From JBJXHC01 sp046160825 (lineage in GTDB: Bacteria > Bacteroidota > Ignavibacteria > UBA10030 > UBA6906), in contig JBJXHC010000098.1 of the NCBI GenBank assembly GCA_046160825.1, forward strand, positions 1 through 42,408: a stretch of 42,408 bases of DNA. Direction: 5' to 3'. Shown here one piece after another: positions 7,345 through 16,143 of this stretch. The position numbers were made by a program, and so were the translations under genes. The notes below the pieces were generated by a model. That model made no database searches and had not been told where the DNA came from. It saw nothing but the letters and a program-made list of their open reading frames with translations. How positions within the stretch are numbered: the stretch's first letter is position 1; each line of letters opens with the position of its first letter.

Positions 7345-9552
7345 TTGATACCGTTCGCGGTGCTTCCATACCACCTCCAGCGCTTTCTCCGTTTCCGCTT
7401 GGCGCTGCACATTCTGTATTTTCATCTCCTCTGTTCCGGTGCGGCATTGGGACAACGGACATATACTTCATTCGGTCCAGTCCTCGATCTTCCACTCGAA
7501 TTTACTCCACTGGGCCTTACCGTCGGACGTACGAAAAACGGAATCGAACTTGCCCTGACCGACGATAGGAATGGATTTTATATCTACAAAGTTTCTCCTT
7601 TCCCGACACTCCATCAGCAAATGGTGTTCACCTCGTCTGCACCCCTCCAAGGAACCATACATGCAGATATTGATGGCGACGGAAATGACGAATATTTCTC
7701 CCTGAGTCTTGATGGGGAATCCGTCCACGTGTTGTCGAAGTCCGGATCTTCGAAGATTGAAGAAACAATCATTCCCATTCTAACAAACGCATCACATGTG
7801 GTCGTCGCCGACATCAACAATGACAAACGGAAAGACATTCTGTTGTTTGGCAGGAAGCTCTCCGGTGTGCAGGTATTGCTCGGGAAAGGCAGCAAACGAT
7901 TTCTTCCCGGTGATGTCCTTTTTCCCGATATTTCCGTCAGTGACCTCAAGGCCGCTGACTTGAACGGCGACGCGATCACCGATCTTGTTATTCTCAATTG
8001 GCTCTCCAATGAACTGCTGACTTTCTATGGAATAGGTCGTGGGGTGTTCTCTGAACAAGTGGCGGTCAAGCTGCCTGGAGAACCTGGTGTTCTTTCGCTG
8101 ACATCAGTATCAAAGCAACGGACATTCTCTGTTGCTGTCACTCTTCCTGAACGCGGCACCATCGCCGTGTTGGAAGGTAACCCCACCGGCGAAATTCTTC
8201 CAGTGGCAACCATTGCAAGTACCGGTAATGTTCAGACGGTACAGTTTGCGCACGCCAACGACGATGCCCTATACGATATTGTGTTCGGTACAGCGGAACA
8301 GATCGGAGTAGCGCTTTCAGTGGGACATGGAAGATTTTCGGACCCTGTATGGCTTGGTCCAACCGGCGCACACTGGGCGCTCGCTGACATTGATGGAAAC
8401 AAGAGACAGGACCTTATCCTCGTTGAGCGCAAAAGGAAAAGCCTGATTGTCATAGGCAATACGGGTGGTACAACCACAAAACCCTGGCCGATGGTTCTTT
8501 CCACGGGTCGGTCACCAGGAGGACTGTCGGTCAAAGACTTTAATGGCGATGGAACACCCGATGTGGCAGTGGTGAACACCGGATCATCCAGTATGTCCCT
8601 GTTTTTGAATCAGGGCAAGGGAATGTTTTCGGGGCAATACTCGATGACACTGCCGGAGCAGCCTGTGTATATTCATGCTGCGGGCTTTGCAGAAGGCAGC
8701 CCACAGACACTGATCACGTCACATACCTCGGATGAAAAGCTCACAGTGATCAAGTTCAAACAGAATCCGTCGGGACATGAGTCATTCACAATCCCAGCCG
8801 GAGTTAATCCGTATGTTGTGCTTGCACGAGAGGACTCCGGGTCGCTGGAAATTCTGGTCAGATATTCCGCTATGCCTGCGCGGACGCCGTCTCTCTCCCT
8901 GTTCGAGCAGATCTCGGGTCGCCAGTTCGTCGAACGTAGCCTGAGAGCGAATCTACCGAATTGGATTGTGGCATTAACGGTGGATGATTTGACAGGCAAT
9001 GGAAAATATGATCTGGTCTGTGCCACGCACTCCGAAGCCTCACGAACTACGATAGTCTCTGTGGGGTCCACCAAACGAGAGTTCGATTTCACTACGATAC
9101 AGAAAACATTTGAGTACTCCGATTCAACGGGCAGCACTCGGGGAATTGCCACCGGTTTCGTCGACAGCGACTCGGCAAAGGATATTGTTGTCTTCATTGG
9201 GGAGGGGAAAGGTGCAATTATTATTGCCTATGGGGAAGGCGATGGAACATTCCGGGATTCTCTCGAATGGATACGGGATGTGACCCCGCTTCATGAGGAC
9301 GCTCTGCTGATAACCGATGTTGATATGGATGGATACAACGACATTGTATTTATTGATCAGAAACGCTCATCAGTTCTGGCGTTGTATCAACGGACGGGTG
9401 GTGGGTTTCAAGCACCGATCAAGGTGATTTCAGCCGTCGGTGTTCGTGCTATTCGTGTCGGGCAGTTTGTCAAGCAGGGGCAACAGGATTTGGTCGTGTC
9501 TCACGGTGATAGAGGCATGGTGTCAATCATTCCTCATGCATTTCGAAGATGA
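7345..9552 (+). CDS. Secreted FG-GAP/VCBS repeat protein
   Basis: A 735-residue protein with an N-terminal hydrophobic export signal (ending near LCSGAALGQ, about residue 37) and at least seven acidic calcium-loop motifs of FG-GAP/VCBS blades: about residues 108 (DIDGDGND), 156 (DINNDKRKD), 205 (DLNGDAITD), 348 (DIDGNKRQD), 399 (DFNGDGTPD), 548 (DLTGNGKYD) and 658 (DVDMDGYND). Each is followed by a hydrophobic beta-strand, so one or two beta-propellers are expected at the cell surface or outside. No C-terminal type IX sorting domain is obvious. The start is uncertain: TTG 7345 is used here, and GTG 7360 is an alternative. The end overlaps the next gene by 4 nt. Confidence 0.82.
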   Translation: MIPFAVLPYHLQRFLRFRLALHILYFHLLCSGAALGQRTYTSFGPVLDLPLEFTPLGLTVGRTKNGIELALTDDRNGFYIYKVSPFPTLHQQMVFTSSAPLQGTIHADIDGDGNDEYFSLSLDGESVHVLSKSGSSKIEETIIPILTNASHVVVADINNDKRKDILLFGRKLSGVQVLLGKGSKRFLPGDVLFPDISVSDLKAADLNGDAITDLVILNWLSNELLTFYGIGRGVFSEQVAVKLPGEPGVLSLTSVSKQRTFSVAVTLPERGTIAVLEGNPTGEILPVATIASTGNVQTVQFAHANDDALYDIVFGTAEQIGVALSVGHGRFSDPVWLGPTGAHWALADIDGNKRQDLILVERKRKSLIVIGNTGGTTTKPWPMVLSTGRSPGGLSVKDFNGDGTPDVAVVNTGSSSMSLFLNQGKGMFSGQYSMTLPEQPVYIHAAGFAEGSPQTLITSHTSDEKLTVIKFKQNPSGHESFTIPAGVNPYVVLAREDSGSLEILVRYSAMPARTPSLSLFEQISGRQFVERSLRANLPNWIVALTVDDLTGNGKYDLVCATHSEASRTTIVSVGSTKREFDFTTIQKTFEYSDSTGSTRGIATGFVDSDSAKDIVVFIGEGKGAIIIAYGEGDGTFRDSLEWIRDVTPLHEDALLITDVDMDGYNDIVFIDQKRSSVLALYQRTGGGFQAPIKVISAVGVRAIRVGQFVKQGQQDLVVSHGDRGMVSIIPHAFRR

Positions 9553-11210
9553 GAGGATTGCTCTTCATATATTACGTTCTTCTTTGCTCTTTGCCCTCTC
9601 TTGAACTTCACTCTCAAGAAACACCATCCTCTGTCCAGTCGGTTTATACTCACGTATCGTACGATCTTGGGCTGACCAGTGACTCCTCAGCCGCAATCAA
9701 GTGTGGCGTTCCTGTAGCCATGTATATCAATGACCACAGGCAGGAAGTTGTCGAACGCTTCGGCTCCCGCACATTGGCAATTCTTCAACGACCTGCTATG
9801 CAGAAAAGCGTTGTTCGGGATAATATCCGAATCCACTACGATACCACCGGCACGAATACACCGGCAATGCTTGATGCCTCGTATCAAAGAATACAGAATT
9901 CATATGAAGAGTTCGTGGATTCTGTGGCAGCGATTGCTGGTCACGTGATCGAGTTCGAAACAGCAGTGCTTGGCTACCCGTCTGCACCGGAAGATGGGTC
10001 GCTTGGGGGCGGGCCGGAATATGATATCATCATTCAAGAACTGGGTTCTCTCTATGGCAGTGCCACCCCGGATGATGCTCCAATCGCGCCACGACGCTAC
10101 ACGACGTTCATTACCATTGATAACGATTTTGTTTTTGTCAATCCCGACACGAACAAGGGTATTCCAGCGTTACGCGTAACGCTTGCGCACGAATACCACC
10201 ATGCAATCCAACTTGGCAACTACGGATACTGGAGTGGGGGCGAGATTTATTATTATGAAATGACCTCGGTCTGGATGGAAGATGAAGTCTATACCGATGT
10301 CAATGACTATTACGCGTATTTGCGCTCGAGTTTTGGTCATTTCAGGAGGCCCGACCGGTCCTTCACGACGAGCGAATTCATTATGTACAGCCGAGGAATC
10401 TGGTGCCAGTATGTGGCAAAGCGTTTTGGCCGTGAGTCCATCAAACGTTCCTGGGAAATTATCGCTTCGGTCAGACCTCTCGAAGCAATTGATTTATCAT
10501 TGCGTGAAGTGTCCGGTGACTTCCGGAGTGCGTTTGCTGAATGGACTAAATGGAACTACTTCACCGGATCAAGAGCAGATACCACGTACTATCCGGAGGG
10601 TGCTTACTTCCCTCAAATGATTCCAACAGTTGTCGGATTCACACCACCATCACGCTCAGTCTCGAGTAATCTTGAAGCGCTTTCAGCGCGGTACTATCAG
10701 GTGTTAAAAAATGACCTTGAAGCCGTGACTCTTGCTCTTTCGAACATCAACTTCGCTGCTGCGGTGGAAAATACCGGGGAACTCTTCCCGTACACGTATC
10801 TCCTTAATACAAGTGAGTTAGACGATTCATACTTACCCACGAGTATTGGTATCTTCGTAAAACTCGACGTACCTGACCGCACGAATTGGTTCACTCAGGA
10901 TATTGCCGGTTCTTCAGGCATCAAAAACGGGATTCCGTTTCCGAATCCGTTTGTTGTTGACGGGAACTCATTCGTTTCAATCGGTATCGGTGCAACCTCA
11001 CCTGTTCCGGGGACGCTCTACATTTATTCAGTTGACATGAACCTGGTGTATTCTTCAACCATCAGTTCTGTCTCACGGTTTGAAAAGCATGTGTTTCTAT
11101 GGAATGGAAGAGGGACGAACAATGAAGTCGTCCAATCGGGTGTGTATTTATTCATTCTGGAGTTACCCGACAACATCCTCAAGGGCAAGATTGTTGCCAT
11201 GCGCAGATGA
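9549..11210 (+). CDS. Putative secreted zinc metalloprotease with T9SS-like C-terminal domain
   Basis: A 553-residue protein with a signal peptide (about 1-22). The metal motif H214-E215-Y-H-H218 lies in LAHEYHHAIQLG, and further acidic residues follow in EMTSVWMEDEVY (237-248). It resembles the MXAN_6640 family of putative metalloproteases. The last 75 residues, from GIPFPNPFVVDG on, resemble a FlgD-like/type IX secretion C-terminal domain: beta-rich, WNGRGTNNEVVQSGVYLFIL, ending in a short basic KIVAMRR. It is therefore probably exported through T9SS and retained or released at the surface. Protease activity is inferred from the motif alone. It overlaps the FG-GAP gene by 4 nt and ccmA by 4 nt (ATGA), so translation into the ccm genes is likely coupled. 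Confidence 0.8.
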   Translation: MRGLLFIYYVLLCSLPSLELHSQETPSSVQSVYTHVSYDLGLTSDSSAAIKCGVPVAMYINDHRQEVVERFGSRTLAILQRPAMQKSVVRDNIRIHYDTTGTNTPAMLDASYQRIQNSYEEFVDSVAAIAGHVIEFETAVLGYPSAPEDGSLGGGPEYDIIIQELGSLYGSATPDDAPIAPRRYTTFITIDNDFVFVNPDTNKGIPALRVTLAHEYHHAIQLGNYGYWSGGEIYYYEMTSVWMEDEVYTDVNDYYAYLRSSFGHFRRPDRSFTTSEFIMYSRGIWCQYVAKRFGRESIKRSWEIIASVRPLEAIDLSLREVSGDFRSAFAEWTKWNYFTGSRADTTYYPEGAYFPQMIPTVVGFTPPSRSVSSNLEALSARYYQVLKNDLEAVTLALSNINFAAAVENTGELFPYTYLLNTSELDDSYLPTSIGIFVKLDVPDRTNWFTQDIAGSSGIKNGIPFPNPFVVDGNSFVSIGIGATSPVPGTLYIYSVDMNLVYSSTISSVSRFEKHVFLWNGRGTNNEVVQSGVYLFILELPDNILKGKIVAMRR

Positions 11211-11830
11211 CCATCACCCTCCAGGCAGAGAATCTCAAGAAAGTATTTAATCGTCGCGTCGTCTTCGACAATGTTTCGTTCTTGCTGGAATCTCCTCAAA
11301 CGCTTCTCATCACCGGCAGGAACGGTTCCGGTAAATCCACACTCGTGAAAATTCTGAGCGATGTGCTCGCTCCGACTTCCGGCACCGTTACGATGAAGAG
11401 GGGATCAGAACCAATAGCCATACAACGTAACAGATTTATGGGTTTCGTTTCCCCATATCTTCAGATGTACGAAGAGTTCTCTGCCTATGAAAATTTATTG
11501 CTCAGCCTCGCCGTACGCGGCATTGAACCTTCACCAGGAGAAATCGATAGTCTGCTGGACCGGCTCGGTATCCTCAGACGCAAGCACGATCCCGTTGGAA
11601 CGTACTCATCAGGGATGAAACAGCGGGTGAAGTATGCTTTTGCGCTTCTGCACCGGCCTCCCGTGCTGATTCTCGATGAGCCGACATCAAATCTTGACAA
11701 CCACGGAATTCAATTTGTCCGTGAAGTGATGACTGAATATCAGGGACATTCACTGCTTATCGTTGCCACAAACACGCTCTCCGATGTAGACCACTACGAT
11801 CTTAGACTTGACCTTGATGACCTCATCTGA
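11207..11830 (+). CDS. ccmA: Heme exporter ABC ATPase CcmA
   Basis: A 207-residue ABC ATPase. Walker A is GRNGSGKST (38-45), the signature YSSGMKQR (133-140) and Walker B PVLILDEPTSNLD (152-164). The gene sits directly before ccmB, ccmC, a ccmD-like gene, ccmE and ccmF, which fixes it as CcmA. In System I cytochrome c maturation CcmA drives release of heme-loaded CcmE from CcmCD. The H-loop histidine appears to be Asn189 (IVATNTLSD), where most ABC ATPases have His. This may slow hydrolysis or be a lineage trait. The start overlaps the upstream protease gene in an ATGA arrangement. Confidence 0.92.
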   Translation: MTITLQAENLKKVFNRRVVFDNVSFLLESPQTLLITGRNGSGKSTLVKILSDVLAPTSGTVTMKRGSEPIAIQRNRFMGFVSPYLQMYEEFSAYENLLLSLAVRGIEPSPGEIDSLLDRLGILRRKHDPVGTYSSGMKQRVKYAFALLHRPPVLILDEPTSNLDNHGIQFVREVMTEYQGHSLLIVATNTLSDVDHYDLRLDLDDLI

Positions 11831-12512
11831 GAAAGCCCCACCAGGCACGATCCGTTCCGCATTGGCGATCCTGAGGAAGGATTGGTCCTCTGAGATCAGA
11901 ACCCGCTATGCAATCAGTGCACTGATTATGTTTGTTCTGACGGCAGTCTCCATTATCCTCTTCTCACTTGGCAATGAAGAGGCTCCGCCGGAAGTTCTAT
12001 GTGCAATGCTTTGGGTTGTGATCTTCTTCAGCGCAATGTCCGGACTTTCGCGTACGTTTGTCGCTGAAGAGGAACGTGGCACAGCAATGACTCTTCAATT
12101 ACTCGCATCACCAGCTTCCGTGTACTGCGGGAAACTCCTTTTCAATCTTGTTCTTGTTCATGGGTTGAATGCTGTGACGGTAGTTCTCTACATGCTGTTC
12201 GTCCACGGTTTCGTCGTTCAAACATACAGCATCTTCTTGGTGACGCTGCTGCTTGGAAGCCTTGGATTTGCTGCTGCAGCGACAATAATCGCGGCAATTA
12301 TTGCAAAGGCGAATACCAAGGGAACTCTTTATCCCGTTCTCTCATTTCCTATATTACTGCCGCTTCTGCTTACAGTCATTAACGCCACGAAACTCGCTGT
12401 GGAAGGGGCGTTCTTTGACGAGGCAATAGGTGAATTTCAGCTCCTTCTTTCGTATATTGTCGCCATAGTAATCGTGTCGTTTCTGTTGTTCGAGTATATT
12501 TGGAAAGATTGA
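11817..12512 (+). CDS. ccmB: Heme exporter permease CcmB
   Basis: About 231 residues with six hydrophobic segments, starting with a cytosolic stretch (ALAILRKDWSSEIRTRYA) typical of CcmB, then SALIMFVLTAVSIILF. The motif region FVAEEERGTAMTLQLLASP matches the family. It forms the membrane part of the CcmAB transporter that supports heme handover from CcmC to CcmE. It overlaps the 3' end of ccmA. ATG 11817 was chosen; TTG 11808 is also possible, and neither has a clear Shine-Dalgarno. ccmC starts 1 nt after the stop. Confidence 0.93.
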   Translation: MTSSEKAPPGTIRSALAILRKDWSSEIRTRYAISALIMFVLTAVSIILFSLGNEEAPPEVLCAMLWVVIFFSAMSGLSRTFVAEEERGTAMTLQLLASPASVYCGKLLFNLVLVHGLNAVTVVLYMLFVHGFVVQTYSIFLVTLLLGSLGFAAAATIIAAIIAKANTKGTLYPVLSFPILLPLLLTVINATKLAVEGAFFDEAIGEFQLLLSYIVAIVIVSFLLFEYIWKD

Positions 12513-12513
12513 C

Positions 12514-13197
12514 ATGAGACTTGTCTTGGGGTTGTGGCTCACTGCAGTGGTGATATTTAGTCTGACTCTCCCGATGTCAGCTCAGCCATCCCAATGGTAC
12601 GAACTCCCTATAATTCCGGGCCTCGAGGAAAAGGCACGCATTATGTTCTTCCACGTGCCGACCGCCTGGCTGAGTGCTCTCGCATTCGTCATCAGCATGG
12701 TGTATGGGATAAAATACCTTCGCAAGAAGAATCCCGAGGATGATATTCGATCCGCATCCGCCGCCGGACTCGGACTACTCTTCTGCCTGCTTGCCACGGC
12801 AACGGGCGCCATCTGGGCAAAATTCAGTTGGGGATCATTCTGGAATTGGGATCCACGCCAAACATCGATTTTCGTCCTCCTCTTGATATACGGCGCTTAT
12901 TTTGCATTGCGTTCAGCCATTGAAGTGGAAGAAAAGCGAGCATCGCTCTCGGCTGTGTACGCGATTATTGCAGCGGTGACAATGCCGTTTTTCATGTTCA
13001 TCATGCCTCGTATTCTTGCAAGCTTGCATCCCGAGCCAATCCTGAACGTCCAGGGACAGGTACATATGAACAGCACAATGCTGGTCGTATTTTTCAGTTC
13101 ATTAATGGGATTTACGGGGTTATTCTTCTGGATGTGGAATCTGAATGTTCGAGCGACACGCATCCATTTCAACCAGAGTATTTCCGAAGGAGAGTAG
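12514..13197 (+). CDS. ccmC: Cytochrome c maturation heme lyase-type protein CcmC
   Basis: A 227-residue, six-helix inner-membrane protein of the heme handling family. The tryptophan-rich WWD motif WGSFWNWDPRQTS lies at 106-118. Candidate axial heme histidines are H47 (FFHVPTAW) and H184 (GQVHMNS), placed on either side of it as in CcmC. It presents periplasmic heme to CcmE. The short length and lack of a large periplasmic domain separate it from CcmF, which is encoded downstream. It lies 1 nt after ccmB and ends directly at the ATG of the small CcmD-like gene. Confidence 0.93.
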   Translation: MRLVLGLWLTAVVIFSLTLPMSAQPSQWYELPIIPGLEEKARIMFFHVPTAWLSALAFVISMVYGIKYLRKKNPEDDIRSASAAGLGLLFCLLATATGAIWAKFSWGSFWNWDPRQTSIFVLLLIYGAYFALRSAIEVEEKRASLSAVYAIIAAVTMPFFMFIMPRILASLHPEPILNVQGQVHMNSTMLVVFFSSLMGFTGLFFWMWNLNVRATRIHFNQSISEGE

Positions 13198-13347
13198 ATG
13201 GAATTCCTAAGCCAGAACTCACTCTATATCGTGCTTATTATAGCGCTCGTCGTCTGGTTCGGTATTTACTCGTACCTGTTCCGCATTGAGGCAAAGATCA
13301 AAGCATTGGAACGTCGGATGAAAAATAAGGAGGGAAGAAACGTATGA
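13198..13347 (+). CDS. ccmD: CcmD-like small membrane protein
   Basis: A 49-residue ORF starting with ATG right after the ccmC stop and ending in TGA overlapped by the ATG of ccmE (ATGA). One transmembrane helix (about 9-28, YIVLIIALVVWFGIYSYLF) is followed by a charged helix (RIEAKIKALERRMKNK). This topology, size and position between ccmC and ccmE are those of CcmD, which stabilises the CcmC-CcmE complex and allows release of holo-CcmE. CcmD proteins have little sequence conservation, so the call rests on position and topology. Confidence 0.8.
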   Translation: MEFLSQNSLYIVLIIALVVWFGIYSYLFRIEAKIKALERRMKNKEGRNV

Positions 13348-13739
13348 ACATCAAGGTGATTCTGGGTGTGAGTGTCGTGGTCGCGTGTATCATTTTCGGG
13401 TCATACTCATTCATGGAAAGTAATGTGGAGTATACTGATGTTGCAGGAGCCATGAAGACGCATAAGAAGGTGCAGCTCAAGGGATCCTGGCAAAAGGATA
13501 AAGAGTCGTTCTTCGACTCAAAAGCGACCGAGTTCACGTTCTATCTTGTGGATGAGCAAGGGCGCGAGTGCAAGGTGGTTCTCGAAGGCGCGGCTCCCAA
13601 TAATTTCGAAGTCGCAACCAGTGTTGTAGCGAAGGGACGATATCTGGAAGAGAAGGGGTACTTCCATGCAACTGAGGTTCTCACCAAATGTCCATCCAAG
13701 TATGAAGCGGACGGGTCACAAGTAAAAGAGAGTGTTTAG
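13344..13739 (+). CDS. ccmE: Heme chaperone CcmE, CxxxY variant
   Basis: A 131-residue protein with an N-terminal membrane anchor (about 5-23) and a small OB-fold domain facing the periplasm. In classical CcmE heme is bound covalently to the His of an HxxxY motif near the C-terminus. Here the motif is C116-P-S-K-Y120 in FHATEVLTKCPSKY; the TGT codon for Cys is at 13689-13691. CxxxY forms are known from sulphate reducers and some archaea, where Ccm works without CcmG and CcmH. The context agrees, since none of those genes follows ccmF. AAGGAGGG at 13327-13334 is a strong ribosome-binding site and the start overlaps the ccmD stop. Confidence 0.92.
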   Translation: MNIKVILGVSVVVACIIFGSYSFMESNVEYTDVAGAMKTHKKVQLKGSWQKDKESFFDSKATEFTFYLVDEQGRECKVVLEGAAPNNFEVATSVVAKGRYLEEKGYFHATEVLTKCPSKYEADGSQVKESV

Positions 13740-13768
13740 TTGGCGAACCAGCAGCGAGGGCATAGAGG

Positions 13769-16069
13769 ATGATCGGCGGCATACTTATCAAACTGGCTTT
13801 TGTCAGTTGTCTGGTCTCGGTTGTTGCATATTACCAGCATCACCGACGAGGGGATGAATTCATGCTCAAGGTGGGCCGCACTTGTTTTCATGCTGCCGTC
13901 GTTCTGATCATGTGTATTTCTGCAACACTGTTATATCTCATCCTCACAAACCAATTCCAATATACTTACGTCTGGAATTACAGTTCCCGTGAACTCCCCA
14001 TCCCACTATTGATCTCGACATTTTATGCAGGTCAGGAAGGGAGTTTCCTTCTCTGGACGCTCTACACCTCGCTCATCGGTGTCTTCCTGATGCAATATTC
14101 TTCACGCAAGGGTTATGAGCCACAAGTGATGACGGTCTTCGGTCTCATTACACTCTTCCTCTTGATGATGTTGATTGTGAAGAACCCATTTCTCTATGTG
14201 TGGGAGAGTTGGCCGGATCAGGTGCAGGCGGGTTTTGTTCCTGCAAACGGCCGTGGTCTCAATCCGCTTTTGCAGAATTACTGGATGGTAATTCACCCGC
14301 AAATCCTCTTTACCGGCTTTGCTGCGATGGGAGTGCCGTATGCATATGCCGTAGCCGCAATGATGAAGCGTGACTACATCAACTGGATTCGCCCTGCCAC
14401 GCCATGGATCGTTTTTGGTTCGTTACAGCTTGGCATAGGCATTATGTTGGGCGGATATTGGGCGTACGAGACCCTCGGCTGGGGCGGATATTGGGGATGG
14501 GATCCTGTTGAGAATTCGTCGCTTGTGCCGTGGCTTTTCTCTGTTGCTGCCATCCACACCATCCTTTCACAGCGCAAGAGTGGAGCGTTTGTAAAAACCA
14601 ATCTTGCGTTGGCAATGCTCTGTTTCCTCTTTGTCCTCTATTCGACTTTCCTGACGAGAAGTGGTGTGCTTGGTGATACTTCCGTGCATTCGTTTGTCGA
14701 TCCCGGAATGTGGGCGTACTGGCTGCTCATCGGGATGATGACACTTTTTGTGGTGATGGGATTTGGCATGTTGATCAAACGCATGCGAGAGATGCCGGCG
14801 ATTCCGGTTCAGCATTCGTACATGTCGCGGGAATTCGCTCTCTTCCTCGGGTCTGCAGCCCTGGTGTTTGCCGCGGTGTTCATTACTGTGGGAACATCTG
14901 CCCCGATCATTACCCAGATACTTCAGGGGAAAACAACCGCAGTCGATATCTCGTATTACGTGACCACGATACTGCCGTTGGGAATCGCCATTGGTATACT
15001 TTCCGGTGTAGGACAACTGCTGTGGTGGACGCGTTCCAGCAAGAAGGAATTCCTCCGAACATTGATGTTGCCGGTAGGCACCAGCCTCGTCATCACAATA
15101 GTCATGGCTTTCCTTGGAATGTCGGACTTTCTGGTGGCTCTGTTTGTTTTTGCCTCTGCGTTCTCGCTTGCGGCGAATCTCGTCGTCGGTTGGAGAATTA
15201 TCAAGGGAAACCCGAAGTACGCCGGAGGGGCCATTACGCACGTAGGCATCGCAATTATGTTTCTCGGGTTTGTTACCTCGTCAAAGTATGACGACAAACA
15301 GACCCTGTCACTTGCACAAGGCAAGCCGGTGGAGTCACTTGGCTACAAGCTGACATATACCGGATATCGCGCGATTGAAGGGGAGAAGTTTGCGTTCAAT
15401 GTTCTTGTCGAAAAGGATGGGAGACAGGAAGAGATTATTGCCCCGATCATGTATTACAGTTCATATACTGAAGGTTTGATGCGTAATCCCGACATCAAAA
15501 ATTTTGTGACACATGATTTCTATATTGCCCCACTGTCGCTAGAGGAAGCGGGAGGCAAGGGAAAGTCGACTGCAGATGTGGTCAAGTTGCGAAAAGGGGA
15601 AACGAAGAAAGTCGGCGATTTGGATGTTACCTTTGTCGATTTCGATTTTCCGGTGATGGAGAAAGCCGCTATGCTCGAAGGGAAGGAAGTGAAGATCGGA
15701 GCCACATTGCTGGTGAAGCCCTACGGGAGCACCACACCGGAGACCATTACTCCGTCAAAGGTCATCATCAACGGCGAAAGTACCGACAGGCCTGCGCGAT
15801 TCAACGAGAAAATCGAATTTACCATTGCAAACATGAATCCGGATCGCGAGAACAAAGAGAACTCTACGATTGAGATTGCAGTGGTCAATCTGGGCACCGG
15901 AAAAAGCAGCCAGAACTCTGATGTTGACATCCTGGTTGTGGAAGCCAGTGTTAAACCTTACATCAATCTCGTTTGGTCAGGTGTTATCATAATCCTGCTT
16001 GGGCTTATCATTACCATCGTTCGGCGTGCGCAGGATGCATCACTTAAGAACCCACAGGTATCTTCATGA
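13769..16069 (+). CDS. ccmF: Cytochrome c heme lyase subunit CcmF
   Basis: A 766-residue polytopic inner-membrane protein that attaches heme to apocytochrome c. The WWD motif GGYWGWDPVENSSLVPW lies at 239-255. Conserved histidines include H176 (YWMVIHPQILFTGF) and H307 (GDTSVHSFVDPG), and the family stretch FLTRSGVLG lies at 294-302. After the last cluster of helices there is a periplasmic domain of about 235 residues (about 500-735) and a final transmembrane helix (about 738-757). It is longer than the roughly 650-residue E. coli CcmF. It ends the ccm run; the next genes are on the opposite strand and unrelated to ccm, so no ccmG, ccmH or ccmI is linked. Confidence 0.95.
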   Translation: MIGGILIKLAFVSCLVSVVAYYQHHRRGDEFMLKVGRTCFHAAVVLIMCISATLLYLILTNQFQYTYVWNYSSRELPIPLLISTFYAGQEGSFLLWTLYTSLIGVFLMQYSSRKGYEPQVMTVFGLITLFLLMMLIVKNPFLYVWESWPDQVQAGFVPANGRGLNPLLQNYWMVIHPQILFTGFAAMGVPYAYAVAAMMKRDYINWIRPATPWIVFGSLQLGIGIMLGGYWAYETLGWGGYWGWDPVENSSLVPWLFSVAAIHTILSQRKSGAFVKTNLALAMLCFLFVLYSTFLTRSGVLGDTSVHSFVDPGMWAYWLLIGMMTLFVVMGFGMLIKRMREMPAIPVQHSYMSREFALFLGSAALVFAAVFITVGTSAPIITQILQGKTTAVDISYYVTTILPLGIAIGILSGVGQLLWWTRSSKKEFLRTLMLPVGTSLVITIVMAFLGMSDFLVALFVFASAFSLAANLVVGWRIIKGNPKYAGGAITHVGIAIMFLGFVTSSKYDDKQTLSLAQGKPVESLGYKLTYTGYRAIEGEKFAFNVLVEKDGRQEEIIAPIMYYSSYTEGLMRNPDIKNFVTHDFYIAPLSLEEAGGKGKSTADVVKLRKGETKKVGDLDVTFVDFDFPVMEKAAMLEGKEVKIGATLLVKPYGSTTPETITPSKVIINGESTDRPARFNEKIEFTIANMNPDRENKENSTIEIAVVNLGTGKSSQNSDVDILVVEASVKPYINLVWSGVIIILLGLIITIVRRAQDASLKNPQVSS

Positions 16070-16143
16070 AGCACAAGGTAAATCCATGTAACCTCTTCTC
16101 TCACATTGTATAACAAGAGGTGAATTCAAGTTTGGCCGAGCCT

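Noticed and set aside
14567..15241. Long open frame on the minus strand opposite ccmF
   Set aside because: Composition is rich in His, Arg and Glu as expected for the complement of a membrane-protein gene; it is a shadow.
16091..16121. Inverted repeat ACCTCTT ... AAGAGGT between ccmF and the DUF2231-like gene
   Set aside because: The loop is 17 nt and no T-run follows on either strand, so a terminator call is not supported.
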